The translations under genes and the position numbers were made by a program. Shown here in pieces: positions 1-8,446 of a stretch of DNA of 64,000 nucleotides. This DNA comes from an uncultured Muribaculaceae bacterium (GTDB taxonomy: Bacteria; Bacteroidota; Bacteroidia; Bacteroidales; Muribaculaceae): contig CAJUAF010000001.1 of the NCBI GenBank assembly GCA_910584365.1, forward strand, positions 156,218-220,217. Reading direction: 5' to 3'. Under the pieces are notes generated by a model. It was not told the DNA's origin, ran no database searches, and saw only the letters and a list, made by a program, of their open reading frames with translations. Position 1 is the first letter of the stretch, and the number at the start of each line of letters is the position of its first letter.

Positions 1-3000
1 TCATCCTTATCGATGCGGTCAACCAGACCGCACCGGGGATCTACACAGGGTTTCAAAACCTGAAATGGCTGGATGTCAGGTTGCCCGACAATCTCCATGT
101 CATTGTCACCACTACCACCGACGGCCATCTTCCCGACCTCTCCGGGGTTGATGTCGAGTCTTTGCCGGGCATTGATGATGACGCCCTGACGATGGTTGTC
201 GACCTTCTGAAAGAGGAAGGACGCCGTCTGACTGACGGCCAACTGTCCGGCTTGCTTACACTTCTCGCTAAATCCGACCGATCGGCGATATATCTCCGTG
301 TACTCGCCGGTTATCTCGCGGGCCTCCCCTCCTGGGAGGAGCTTCAGGCGTTTCCTGCGGGTCTGTTTCCCCTCCTTGACTATCTGCTCGACCGGCTGCA
401 ACAGCCCTCACACCATGGTGTGCTGCTCCCCCGGAAAGCACTCGGTCTGATTCTTGCAGACCGGCACGGCCTGACCGACGAAGAACTCAACGCCCTCCTT
501 TCCGCCGACCGGGAGATGATGGAGGCGATCCGCGACAACAGTTTCCATGATCTGCGGCAAGCGGGTGTGGAGGGGATCCCGCCGGTCTACTGGTCACGGC
601 TGAAATATGACCTCGGCACACTGCTGCGCGTATTCCACAGCCCGACAGGTCCGGTCAACACCTTTGCCCACAGCAAGATACGCGAATATGTCCATACGCG
701 CCTTCCGGAATCGGAAAAAGCCGGTTTCCATCTCGCTCTCTATGATTTCCTGAGACCGCGGATAAACGCCGGCAACCGCCATGCCGTCTATGAAAGTGCC
801 CGCACGCTACTCGAGGGGGTATGCCGCCGTTTCAACTGCTGGAAAATGGCGCGGGAAGCCGGACAGAACCCCGACAGCGATATGTACGCCGCTCCCCTTG
901 CGGAGTTGGAACGGCTCCTGACTTCCGATGCGGATTATATCCTGACCAAACGGTGTCTTTTCCCCGACGGACTTCTCGATGATTATTCCGAGGCGATAGA
1001 CCGGCTTGCTATTCCACATCTGAAAAACCGGCTTCTCGCGCTCTCCCGCGAAGTAAGCCAGCTTCCTCTGGAGGGCTCTCCCCGCGACCTCCGCAGATGG
1101 CTCCTCAACGTTCCCGAGCGATGGGAACTGCGCCGCATGATTCTGCCCGACGGACTTTCCGGCGACATTCTTCGGGATCTCTGGCGCGACAACCGTCCGG
1201 AACTTCCCGTGGTGTTTCCCGTCGGAAAGACCGGAGAGTTTCCCGCCCTCTCCTCCGACGGAGAGAGAATCGCTTACGTGGAAGACTTCGGACACAGGGT
1301 CATAACCGAGAATCTTACCGGTAACGACCGCTCATACAGTCTTCGGGCGCGTATCCGCTCGTTTCTGGCCGACCGCACCCTGAGATACCATCTCGCGGCC
1401 CTCGACGGGGAAGGGTTCCTTTACGACTCGGAAGCTAAAGAAACTCTCGTCGATTTCGAGTTTACCGGCTCCCCGCGGATAGCCATTACCCCCGACGGTG
1501 TGTGGTCCATGTTCGAATCCGACAACGAAATCCTGATCTTCAACCGCCTGTCCGGAGAGTACGGCAACTACGAAAACGTATCCGACGGCCACCTTACGGC
1601 GTCGGGGCGCTGGCTCTGGTGTTTCCGGCATAAGGAGGGGAAGCGGATAATCCACCGGATCAACCTTGTGGATCACACCAGTCTCTCTTTCGGCATAGCT
1701 CCCGAAGGGGTCAGCATCTGTTATGCCTCGGACGAAATCTGTATACTGCGTCTGAGCGAGGAACTTCTGTTTGTTCGCCACTTCCGGGAGAACGGCAAAG
1801 ACCGATACAAAGGCGCCCCATTCTACCTTCCCTCCTACGAATCAGTCAGACATATCATCCCTATTGACGAAATCCGGTTCCATATTCTGACCTCCACGGG
1901 GTGCTGGTACACGGCTTGTTTCCGGGAGGATTCCCTTCAAAGCACCAACCGAGGACTCCTGCCGGAGCTTCTTGCCGTCTGCGGCGACTATGCCCTGACC
2001 GAAGATGCGGTCGTATCGCTTCCGCAGCTGATGTCGCTCCCGTATGTCCGCGAGGCGTTCAACAACGGAATCAATTCTCTGTCGGCGGATTTCGGGGGAG
2101 AATACTGTACGGTAGGTTTCGGGGTAAATTCCCTCCAGGAACAGATACCCTACATACAATTGATGACCGACTCCGGAACCGAACGGTTCGAGCCGGACTG
2201 GCAGAACAGCGGAGGATGCATGGTTACCTCGGCGGCGGTGTCGCCCGACGGCGCATATCTCGGCTTCTGCAACCAGTGGGGGATGCTGTCGTTGTGTGAG
2301 ACCGGAGAAGAGCGCCGCACAGTCTCAGTGACACGCCCGGGAGACTCCAACTGTATCGGACTGACATTTTCGGAGAACAGCGCTTACCTGCTGGCCGTCG
2401 ACGGGGATTTTATAGCCGATCCCCCCGCTTTCATCCATCTTGTCGACACCATTTACGGCGAGGCGTTCACCCCTCCCGGCCAGCCGGATTATAACGACAG
2501 AAGCGATCCCGAAATATGGGGCTACGCCCCCGGCCAAAAAGGTTTTGTCAGGCTGTCGCGCGACAACCGGTATGTCTATATGCCGGGCTATTTCCTCTGG
2601 GACCTGATCGGGGAGCGCTCTCTCCCTACCCGCGATATACCCTACGCCGAGTCTTCCATGCCATTGAAGACGAGCTGGCAGATAAGCCGGGCCGAGTGGG
2701 TCCACATCATCGAGCATCCCGCGCGCCCCGAACTCTGGAGCGCGGCCAAAGGTGTACTTACGGTGGTCAGTCTTGCCGACGGAAGCACCCGTTCCATGCC
2801 CGAGCCTGACGAACTGACCGGCATATCGGCCGACGGCTCCCGCCTCTTTTTCCGCGACAAGGAGAACCGGCTGTTTATAAGGGAATACGCCACGGGACGC
2901 ACTATCCCCGTCCCCGAAAAGATGATAATGGTTTACCCCGCGCCGGACCCGCGTTATTTCTTCCTCTACACCGTATCACGTTACGTTCAGCTCTACGACA

Positions 3001-3305
3001 CGGTGGGGCGGATGCTCGGGGAAGCGTTCTTCCCGGAACTGTGGGACGCGCGACCCACGGCCCGCGGGCTTGTATGCGCCGACCGCAGGGGGAAAGCGGC
3101 CCTGTTCGCCTACCCGCCGGAAATTGCCGCGGGCCTGGAGGGATGCATCAGCTTTATCCGCCGGTGGGACGTGCGCCGCAAAGAGCTTTCCCGCCACGCC
3201 ACGGGGGTATGTCCTTTCTGCGGCACGGTGATTTCGGAGACCTCCCCGCTGGTCAAGCCGGAATTCCGCTGTCCGGTCTGCCTTCATCCTCTCCGCAAAA
3301 TATGA
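1..3305 (+). CDS. STAND/NACHT-type NTPase with WD-like propeller and C-terminal zinc ribbon (5' truncated)
   Basis: The frame is open to the left window edge, so this is the C-terminal part of a larger protein; the TTG at 81 is not a real start. The first codons read ILIDAVNQ, a Walker B-like motif of STAND/NACHT ATPases, followed by LHVIVTTTTD, the usual sensor strand. Next comes a winged-helix-like stretch (LILADRHGLTDEEL, roughly residues 120-140 of the visible part) and an FAHSKIREYV segment, as in TEP1/NACHT-WD proteins. About 650 residues of beta-rich sequence with recurring SPDG/SADG turns fit a WD40-like propeller. The last 35 residues carry CPFCG and CPVC pairs, a four-cysteine zinc ribbon. 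Such ATPases switch into oligomers on ligand sensing and several bacterial ones act in phage defence; that role here is inference. P-loop and any N-terminal effector lie outside the window. Confidence 0.75.
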   Translation, partial: ILIDAVNQTAPGIYTGFQNLKWLDVRLPDNLHVIVTTTTDGHLPDLSGVDVESLPGIDDDALTMVVDLLKEEGRRLTDGQLSGLLTLLAKSDRSAIYLRVLAGYLAGLPSWEELQAFPAGLFPLLDYLLDRLQQPSHHGVLLPRKALGLILADRHGLTDEELNALLSADREMMEAIRDNSFHDLRQAGVEGIPPVYWSRLKYDLGTLLRVFHSPTGPVNTFAHSKIREYVHTRLPESEKAGFHLALYDFLRPRINAGNRHAVYESARTLLEGVCRRFNCWKMAREAGQNPDSDMYAAPLAELERLLTSDADYILTKRCLFPDGLLDDYSEAIDRLAIPHLKNRLLALSREVSQLPLEGSPRDLRRWLLNVPERWELRRMILPDGLSGDILRDLWRDNRPELPVVFPVGKTGEFPALSSDGERIAYVEDFGHRVITENLTGNDRSYSLRARIRSFLADRTLRYHLAALDGEGFLYDSEAKETLVDFEFTGSPRIAITPDGVWSMFESDNEILIFNRLSGEYGNYENVSDGHLTASGRWLWCFRHKEGKRIIHRINLVDHTSLSFGIAPEGVSICYASDEICILRLSEELLFVRHFRENGKDRYKGAPFYLPSYESVRHIIPIDEIRFHILTSTGCWYTACFREDSLQSTNRGLLPELLAVCGDYALTEDAVVSLPQLMSLPYVREAFNNGINSLSADFGGEYCTVGFGVNSLQEQIPYIQLMTDSGTERFEPDWQNSGGCMVTSAAVSPDGAYLGFCNQWGMLSLCETGEERRTVSVTRPGDSNCIGLTFSENSAYLLAVDGDFIADPPAFIHLVDTIYGEAFTPPGQPDYNDRSDPEIWGYAPGQKGFVRLSRDNRYVYMPGYFLWDLIGERSLPTRDIPYAESSMPLKTSWQISRAEWVHIIEHPARPELWSAAKGVLTVVSLADGSTRSMPEPDELTGISADGSRLFFRDKENRLFIREYATGRTIPVPEKMIMVYPAPDPRYFFLYTVSRYVQLYDTVGRMLGEAFFPELWDARPTARGLVCADRRGKAALFAYPPEIAAGLEGCISFIRRWDVRRKELSRHATGVCPFCGTVISETSPLVKPEFRCPVCLHPLRKI

Positions 3306-3325
3306 ATCAATAATGTATTGACCTG

Positions 3326-3355
3326 TTTTATAAATAACATCTTTTATAAATAACA
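3326..3355 (+). repeat. Tandem 14-nt duplication in the GH13 leader
   Basis: TTTTATAAATAACA occurs at 3326-3339 and again at 3342-3355, immediately before the ATG at 3361. It is AT-rich and lies in the probable 5' leader. A role in translation or a recent slippage duplication are both possible. Confidence 0.7.
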
Positions 3356-3360
3356 ACATC

Positions 3361-4794
3361 ATGAGAATTTTCAGCAGAATAGCAGCGGCAGTCTGCGCCC
3401 TGGCCGGGTGCAGCCTCGCCGTCCAGGGGCAGATGCCGGCTACGGCCGCCCCTACCAAGGTAGTCCACCCCGGATGGAGCCGCGACGCGGTCATCTATGA
3501 GGTCAACGTGCGCCAGTTTACCCCCGAGGGGACTTTCCAGGCTTTCGACCGTGAGCTTCCGCGCCTTAAAGACCTGGGAGTCGACATCCTGTGGTTCATG
3601 CCCGTGCATCCCATCTCGGAGAAGAACCGCAAGGGAAAGCTCGGCAGCTACTACGCCGTGCGCGACTACAAGGCCATCAATCCCGAGTTCGGCACCCTTG
3701 AGGATTTCAAAAACACCGTTCGCCGCGCCCATGACCTGGGGATGAAGGTTATCATCGACTGGGTACCCAACCATTCGGGCTGCGACAATGCCTGGGTCAC
3801 CGAGCATCCCTCCTGGTACGCCCGCAATGACAAGGGGGAGATGTTCGGGCCGTATGACTGGACCGACGTCTACAAATTCGACTACTCCAATCCCGAGATG
3901 CGCCGCGGGATGGTCGACGCCCTGAAATTCTGGCTCACCGAGGCCGGAATCGACGGTTTCCGCTGCGACGTCGCCGCTGAAGTCCCCGTGGATTTCTGGA
4001 ACGAGACGCGCCCGCAGCTCCAGGCCGTCCAGCCCGGACTTTTCATGCTGGCCGAGGCTTCCGACCCGCGGCTCCAGCGCGAAGGATTCGACATGGGCTA
4101 CAACTGGCCGATGAAGGACCTTTTCTCGGCCATCGCCGCAACCGCCGGACAATACACCTTCAAGGCTCCCGGCGAGAAAGAACCCCGTAAATTCCCCGTC
4201 CGCCACGCCACCGCCATCGACTCCATGCTGGCGGTCCAGGCCCTGGACTATCCCGCCGACACCTACCTGATGAACATGATCACCAACCATGACCTCAATT
4301 CATGGGAAGGCACCGAGTTCGAGCGCCTGGGGAACCTCTCTCAGGCTTTCGCCGTACTGAGTTACACGCTCCCGGGTATGCCGCTGATCTATACAGGGCA
4401 GGAAACCGGCATGAACCGCGCTTTCGAATTCTTCGACAAGGACAAGGCCCCCGACTGGGAACCCCGCAATGAATATTTCAGCTTCTACCAGGCCCTCAAT
4501 GCCCTCAAGCACAACAATCCGGCCCTCGATGCCGGCTCGCCCCGCGACGCCCGCATGATCCGCTATCAGACCAAGTCGCCCGACCTGTATGTCTTCGAGC
4601 GCACCGACGGCGACAACCGCATCTTCGTGGCCGTAAACCTCGGCAACAAAGAGGAAGCCGTGGAATTCACCGGCGCCACCCCCGACCTCTCCGCAGGCTT
4701 TACCGACATCTTCTCCCTCAACCGCTCCTGGGCCACTCTCCCCGAAACCCTCTCCCCCGGCGAGTACCGCGTCTTCACCCACGCCTCGCGCTGA
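3361..4794 (+). CDS. Secreted alpha-amylase family (GH13) glycoside hydrolase
   Basis: 477 residues with an N-terminal signal peptide ending near residue 24 (SLAVQGQ). The GH13 barrel motifs are present: DWVPNH (133-138, region I), GFRCD with the nucleophile D203 (region II), MLAEA with acid/base E232 (region III) and NMITNHD with the third acidic residue D311 (region IV). All three catalytic carboxylates are therefore present. GH13 enzymes hydrolyse or transfer alpha-glucosidic bonds, mostly in starch or glycogen fragments; the exact specificity cannot be read. A short C-terminal beta domain follows (about 390-477). The protein is likely periplasmic or secreted, since no lipobox is clear. 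It stands alone, closed by a strong terminator at 4821-4861. A third giant protein in the window (62312) has starch-binding-like modules, so a shared alpha-glucan theme is possible. Confidence 0.9.
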   Translation: MRIFSRIAAAVCALAGCSLAVQGQMPATAAPTKVVHPGWSRDAVIYEVNVRQFTPEGTFQAFDRELPRLKDLGVDILWFMPVHPISEKNRKGKLGSYYAVRDYKAINPEFGTLEDFKNTVRRAHDLGMKVIIDWVPNHSGCDNAWVTEHPSWYARNDKGEMFGPYDWTDVYKFDYSNPEMRRGMVDALKFWLTEAGIDGFRCDVAAEVPVDFWNETRPQLQAVQPGLFMLAEASDPRLQREGFDMGYNWPMKDLFSAIAATAGQYTFKAPGEKEPRKFPVRHATAIDSMLAVQALDYPADTYLMNMITNHDLNSWEGTEFERLGNLSQAFAVLSYTLPGMPLIYTGQETGMNRAFEFFDKDKAPDWEPRNEYFSFYQALNALKHNNPALDAGSPRDARMIRYQTKSPDLYVFERTDGDNRIFVAVNLGNKEEAVEFTGATPDLSAGFTDIFSLNRSWATLPETLSPGEYRVFTHASR

Positions 4795-4820
4795 CGCTCC
4801 CTTCCAACCCCGATAACCTT

Positions 4821-4861
4821 ACGGCGGTGTGCTGAACTTCACGATTTCGGCACACCGCCGT
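4821..4861 (+). terminator. Rho-independent-type terminator after the GH13 gene
   Basis: A perfect 12-bp stem (ACGGCGGTGTGC, 4821-4832, with its complement at 4850-4861) closes a 17-nt loop 26 nt after the stop codon. The following T-rich run is short (ATTTCTT). Confidence 0.8.
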
Positions 4862-5165
4862 ATTTCTTGCCCGGATGCGAAGTGGCTGTCAGACTGGTTC
4901 AGATGGTAGAAGTCTGAGGGAAGGATGAAGGTAAATGATTTCCGGAGGAATATAAACAGTAGCATTTCTATGGCTTGGCTTGTTGTTTTAACTAAAATTA
5001 ACTATTTTTTGGGGGGGGGTAATCTGCAAAATAATGTTTAAATTTGCCATCTAAATATTAGCAAGCCACTTTTACCATCTTCACAAGGCACTCACAATGC
5101 AACACAAGAAACCTCTTGCTTTGTCATGCCAGATTCATTTATCTCATTTACTTAATTTTCATTGT
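4862..5165 (+). other. Intergenic region before the first giant secreted protein
   Basis: About 300 bases without a gene. The first 120 show no convincing feature. From about 4960 the DNA is AT-rich and holds the G9-tract promoter (5011-5046), followed by a roughly 120-nt AT-rich leader to the ATG at 5166. An in-frame ATG at 5097 is possible but would put 23 odd residues before a good signal peptide. Confidence 0.6.
5011..5046 (+). promoter_or_regulatory. G-tract promoter 1 (G9 plus TAAATTTG)
   Basis: A run of nine G (5011-5019) follows TTAACTATTTTTT and is followed by TAAT. After exactly 19 nt comes TAAATTTG (5039-5046), a match to the Bacteroidetes -7 box TAnnTTTG. The G-tract thus lies where the -33 element is expected. 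The same arrangement recurs at 8317-8350 and 62167-62201. Confidence 0.7.
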
Positions 5166-8100
5166 ATGCGACTAAAACGCAAACCTACCTTATGGCTGAC
5201 CGCACTTATCTTATGGCATTTTACAGGTTATGCTCAAGGATCATCTGCAACGCCTGCCCCTGACTGGGAATCAAACGAATCCATCACCCGGCTTCCTAAA
5301 ATCGAACTCGGCACATGGGCCGTTCCCGACAGTGTCAAAAACAAATGGACCGATAACGAAGGAGACTCCACTTCCCATCGCTATCCGCCGTGCTACCTGC
5401 TGGATCTCAAGGAGGGCACAGACGTCAAGCCCGGCAAAGAGTATCTCCTGAAAGACATAGCCGGTCTGTTCGGCCCACAAGGCCTCCTCCAGGACAAAAA
5501 CGACAATCTCTACCGCCTGATGCATCACCCGCTGCTGAACGGAATCAAGATTTTCTACGAGGCTACCGGAGGTCCCGTGGATGTTGACTTCATGTTTGGA
5601 GCCGGAGGCTTCGGCAACCGGTTATGCTATTACTATGTGCCGCCCGAATCCGACCTTGACAAAACGACCTTGTCTCTGGCCCAGTCCCTCACCAACAGGC
5701 AGATTCCCACATTCTGCATTACCGACCAGATGCGTACCTCTATCCACATGGAACGTTATAAAAAAGAGAACGGAGAGTGGAAACTACAATCCAAAGGAGA
5801 ACTCGGTAACAGCACGCTGGGAGATAAACTTAACTCGGATAACAATTACGGCGGATGGGGAGATGACCTGATCTCCGGCAAAAGTTTCCGCCTGAAATAT
5901 TTCGGGAAGAAATATGAAGAGGAGCCGTCGGATTCTTTCCCTGACGGCACACGCATATACTTCTTCCTCGCAACCTACGACGATTTCACCTGGAACGGCG
6001 GCACCGACGACCAAAAGCTTCCCTACTCCATCAAATTCTCCTATCGCGCCCTTAACCGCGAATTCGGAGTACAGGGGAAATGGGACTTCGAACATTATGA
6101 TTCACACAAAGAGAAATATACCGAATATGGCCCCGGCATCTTCGCATCGGCATCAGTAAACTTCACCTATACCGATTCCGATAAAGGCACTCTGGAAAAC
6201 GTCAATTTTCTGACATGGGAAGACTGGACCCAACCGATTACCAGACCCGACTGGCCTGAGGAACGCAAAGTAGGCGATTTCGATATGAACGACGTTGGTT
6301 TCGGACTTTATGGTGTCGAAAACCCGCTATTCACTACCATCTCCGATGCAAAAATCAATCTTGAGGTCATCCAGGAAGTCAAAGATTTTCAGGATGGATT
6401 CAACAGTGCGAAAGGGGCCTGGAAAAATTACTTCCGCTATAAGTTTATTCTGAAAAACGGAGAAGAAGGCAACGAGGGGGAAGGCCGCCAGAATATGGTA
6501 TATTCGCGCTCATTGCATCCGGTGACGTTCAGCACTAATCCCGAGACAGGAGAAGGCCGCTTCGAACCTTCCTACACCTGGGCCTCGATCCGCCGTTTTA
6601 CCGATGATTCAGAAAACGGCGAAGTAGTGAAATACCTTGTCTTCCGCAAGACCGCGCACTACATGGATCCCAACGATCCCACCAAAGAGATGGTTCCCAA
6701 AGCGGAGTACCTCAACGATGAAAAGCTCTTATACCGCATAGAATACGCCATGGCCACTGACTTCAGCGACGAGGACCAGGACACATACCTCCCTAAGATC
6801 TGGGACGGAAAATGGTCTACACCCGAGGGCAAGACCGTGGATTATTTCGAACACTACCGCGGCTCAGAAAATGACAAGACCCCGCTCCCCCTGGAAACAA
6901 TGACAAGTCTCTATCATGACGCCACCGAGACACTGAATCCGGAAAACAAATATATCAACAAGAAGAGATTCTGGATGAGATTTGCGTTCCGCGACGGTAT
7001 AAGAGTTCAGACCAACGAGAATACCGTAGCATCTCCGCGGGCCAGTTTCGTAATCGAGCCCCGCGGCACCGTCAGTGAGACAGATCTCAGCGGCGCCGAT
7101 ACAAAGCATCTCAAATCTCCCGCCGATCTCGCCCCGATCAAGAACCGCACGTTCTTCACCATCACCTACAATCCCAAGACGGAACTTTACGACAAAGAAC
7201 ATATCTCAGCTCTGTTTATCGTCAACGAAAAGGGGAAACGGTTCTGCAAAATCCAGCACATTGGCAATCAATGGGTGACATCTACGGAGAACAACGACGA
7301 TCCCGACAACCAAGACCGTCTGTTCGAAATCGTCAGGGTAATTGACGAGAGCGAGAACTGCCGCCACATTGTACTGAGAACCAACCTGGTCCCGGAAAAA
7401 GATTTCGGCGTAATGGTCGAGACGACCCGCGATCTTTACCCAGAAAACGAGGTCATGACCGTAACCGGTTATAACACCTTCGGCGTTTATCCGGTCAAAT
7501 GCAGTATGCCCTCGCTGACATTCAACGAAGTCTTAATCAATCCGGGAGGACGGCGCTTCACCGGCCCGGACAATTCCGCACACTATGTCTTCAATTCCAA
7601 TACCGAATGGTCTCTCCATGGAGTTACGAACCCGTCGGAGGCTATTTTCTCGCAGTGGCGGTCTTACAACAATCCCAGCTATCCCTGGAATGAGGCCACG
7701 GAACCGTACTTCAACATCCTCCACAATAACACGGCCACTACGGGAACCATCCCCGCCGACAATTACAAATCCTGGCTTGAAGAATCATTCGATGAGAGCG
7801 TCAACGAACTGATTAACAACCCTGACGGTTCATGGTCCAACCACGACATCCTCGCCCAGAACTACGACGGTGTCTCAGAACTTAATGCCCGTTACATCAT
7901 CAGAGCCTACCTTCCGTCTTCTCCCGCAATCCTGAACAAGGATGCTGCCGGTGTCATCAGAAGGGCCGATGCGGATCAGACCGACGGCTATATAGTCCTG
8001 GAGGATCAGAAAGAGGCGTCGTCCAGACAGCACTACGTGGTCTCCGGCGTTGAAAATGTCAGCGTCGACTCCGATGTTGAAACAATATATTATGATTTAC

Positions 8101-8183
8101 AGGGACAGCGTGTCGCCAACCCTGTTGTCGGACAGATATATATAACCGTCAGAGGTTCCTCTGCTTCCAAAGAGGTTTATTGA
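5166..8183 (+). CDS. Giant secreted protein 1, unknown function
   Basis: 1005 residues from the ATG at 5166, chosen because it starts a good signal peptide (MRLKRKPTLWLTALILWHF..AQ); an upstream in-frame ATG (5097) adds an unlikely 23-residue extension. The mature protein is beta-rich. Around residues 369-382 it has GDFDMNDVGFGLYG, resembling the acidic D-x-D/N-D motif of DUF4114/LruC-type surface proteins. The C-terminus (IYYDLQGQRV..G.IYI) resembles a short type IX secretion sorting domain, so export to the cell surface is inferred. The gene is driven by a poly-G promoter and followed by a terminator-like hairpin at 8222-8253. No catalytic motif was recognised. A surface-exposed binding or adhesion role is only a guess. 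Confidence 0.8.
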   Translation: MRLKRKPTLWLTALILWHFTGYAQGSSATPAPDWESNESITRLPKIELGTWAVPDSVKNKWTDNEGDSTSHRYPPCYLLDLKEGTDVKPGKEYLLKDIAGLFGPQGLLQDKNDNLYRLMHHPLLNGIKIFYEATGGPVDVDFMFGAGGFGNRLCYYYVPPESDLDKTTLSLAQSLTNRQIPTFCITDQMRTSIHMERYKKENGEWKLQSKGELGNSTLGDKLNSDNNYGGWGDDLISGKSFRLKYFGKKYEEEPSDSFPDGTRIYFFLATYDDFTWNGGTDDQKLPYSIKFSYRALNREFGVQGKWDFEHYDSHKEKYTEYGPGIFASASVNFTYTDSDKGTLENVNFLTWEDWTQPITRPDWPEERKVGDFDMNDVGFGLYGVENPLFTTISDAKINLEVIQEVKDFQDGFNSAKGAWKNYFRYKFILKNGEEGNEGEGRQNMVYSRSLHPVTFSTNPETGEGRFEPSYTWASIRRFTDDSENGEVVKYLVFRKTAHYMDPNDPTKEMVPKAEYLNDEKLLYRIEYAMATDFSDEDQDTYLPKIWDGKWSTPEGKTVDYFEHYRGSENDKTPLPLETMTSLYHDATETLNPENKYINKKRFWMRFAFRDGIRVQTNENTVASPRASFVIEPRGTVSETDLSGADTKHLKSPADLAPIKNRTFFTITYNPKTELYDKEHISALFIVNEKGKRFCKIQHIGNQWVTSTENNDDPDNQDRLFEIVRVIDESENCRHIVLRTNLVPEKDFGVMVETTRDLYPENEVMTVTGYNTFGVYPVKCSMPSLTFNEVLINPGGRRFTGPDNSAHYVFNSNTEWSLHGVTNPSEAIFSQWRSYNNPSYPWNEATEPYFNILHNNTATTGTIPADNYKSWLEESFDESVNELINNPDGSWSNHDILAQNYDGVSELNARYIIRAYLPSSPAILNKDAAGVIRRADADQTDGYIVLEDQKEASSRQHYVVSGVENVSVDSDVETIYYDLQGQRVANPVVGQIYITVRGSSASKEVY

Positions 8184-8221
8184 AAACACACCCTCGCTGT
8201 CCCGCTTCCAGGACACGCCCC

Positions 8222-8253
8222 AAGGGGACCGGCGTTTTTCGTCGGTTCCCTTT
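8222..8253 (+). terminator. Terminator after giant protein 1
   Basis: AAGGGGACCGGCG (from 8222) pairs with CGTCGGTTCCCTT around a TTTTT loop, with G-U pairs, and a T-rich run follows (TTTGCTTTTT). Confidence 0.7.
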
Positions 8254-8316
8254 GCTTTTTCCCTAAAAAACTGTTTTCTTGTTATTTGCATTTGCTTTAA
8301 CAAACTTTAACTTTTC

Positions 8317-8350
8317 GGGGGGGTAATTAGTGAAAGTTTGTTTAACTTTG
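8317..8350 (+). promoter_or_regulatory. G-tract promoter 2 (G7 plus TAACTTTG)
   Basis: Seven G (8317-8323) follow TTTAACTTTTC and precede TAATT; 19 nt later lies TAACTTTG (8343-8350), the -7 box. The spacing is the same as in promoter 1. The predicted transcript starts near 8357, so an upstream ATG-less extension of the reading frame into the promoter (from 8330) is not coding. Confidence 0.75.
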
Positions 8351-8400
8351 CCATCGTATTGTATGGGTGCCCCGCTCAATTATGAACAGCACGTATATCT

Positions 8401-8446
8401 TAACTTACAAATACTCTTTAACTTATCTTACAAACTTAAAATTATC
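8401..8446 (+). promoter_or_regulatory. G-free leader of giant protein 2
   Basis: The 46 nt before the ATG at 8447 contain no G at all and are built from CTTA/ACTTA units. A related leader precedes the homologous gene at 62312. Such an unstructured leader may favour ribosome loading in an organism without Shine-Dalgarno use (inference). Confidence 0.55.

Noticed and set aside
4862..5010. Small gene or RNA gene between the GH13 terminator and the G9 promoter
   Set aside because: No convincing open frame, tRNA-like fold or conserved motif was seen.
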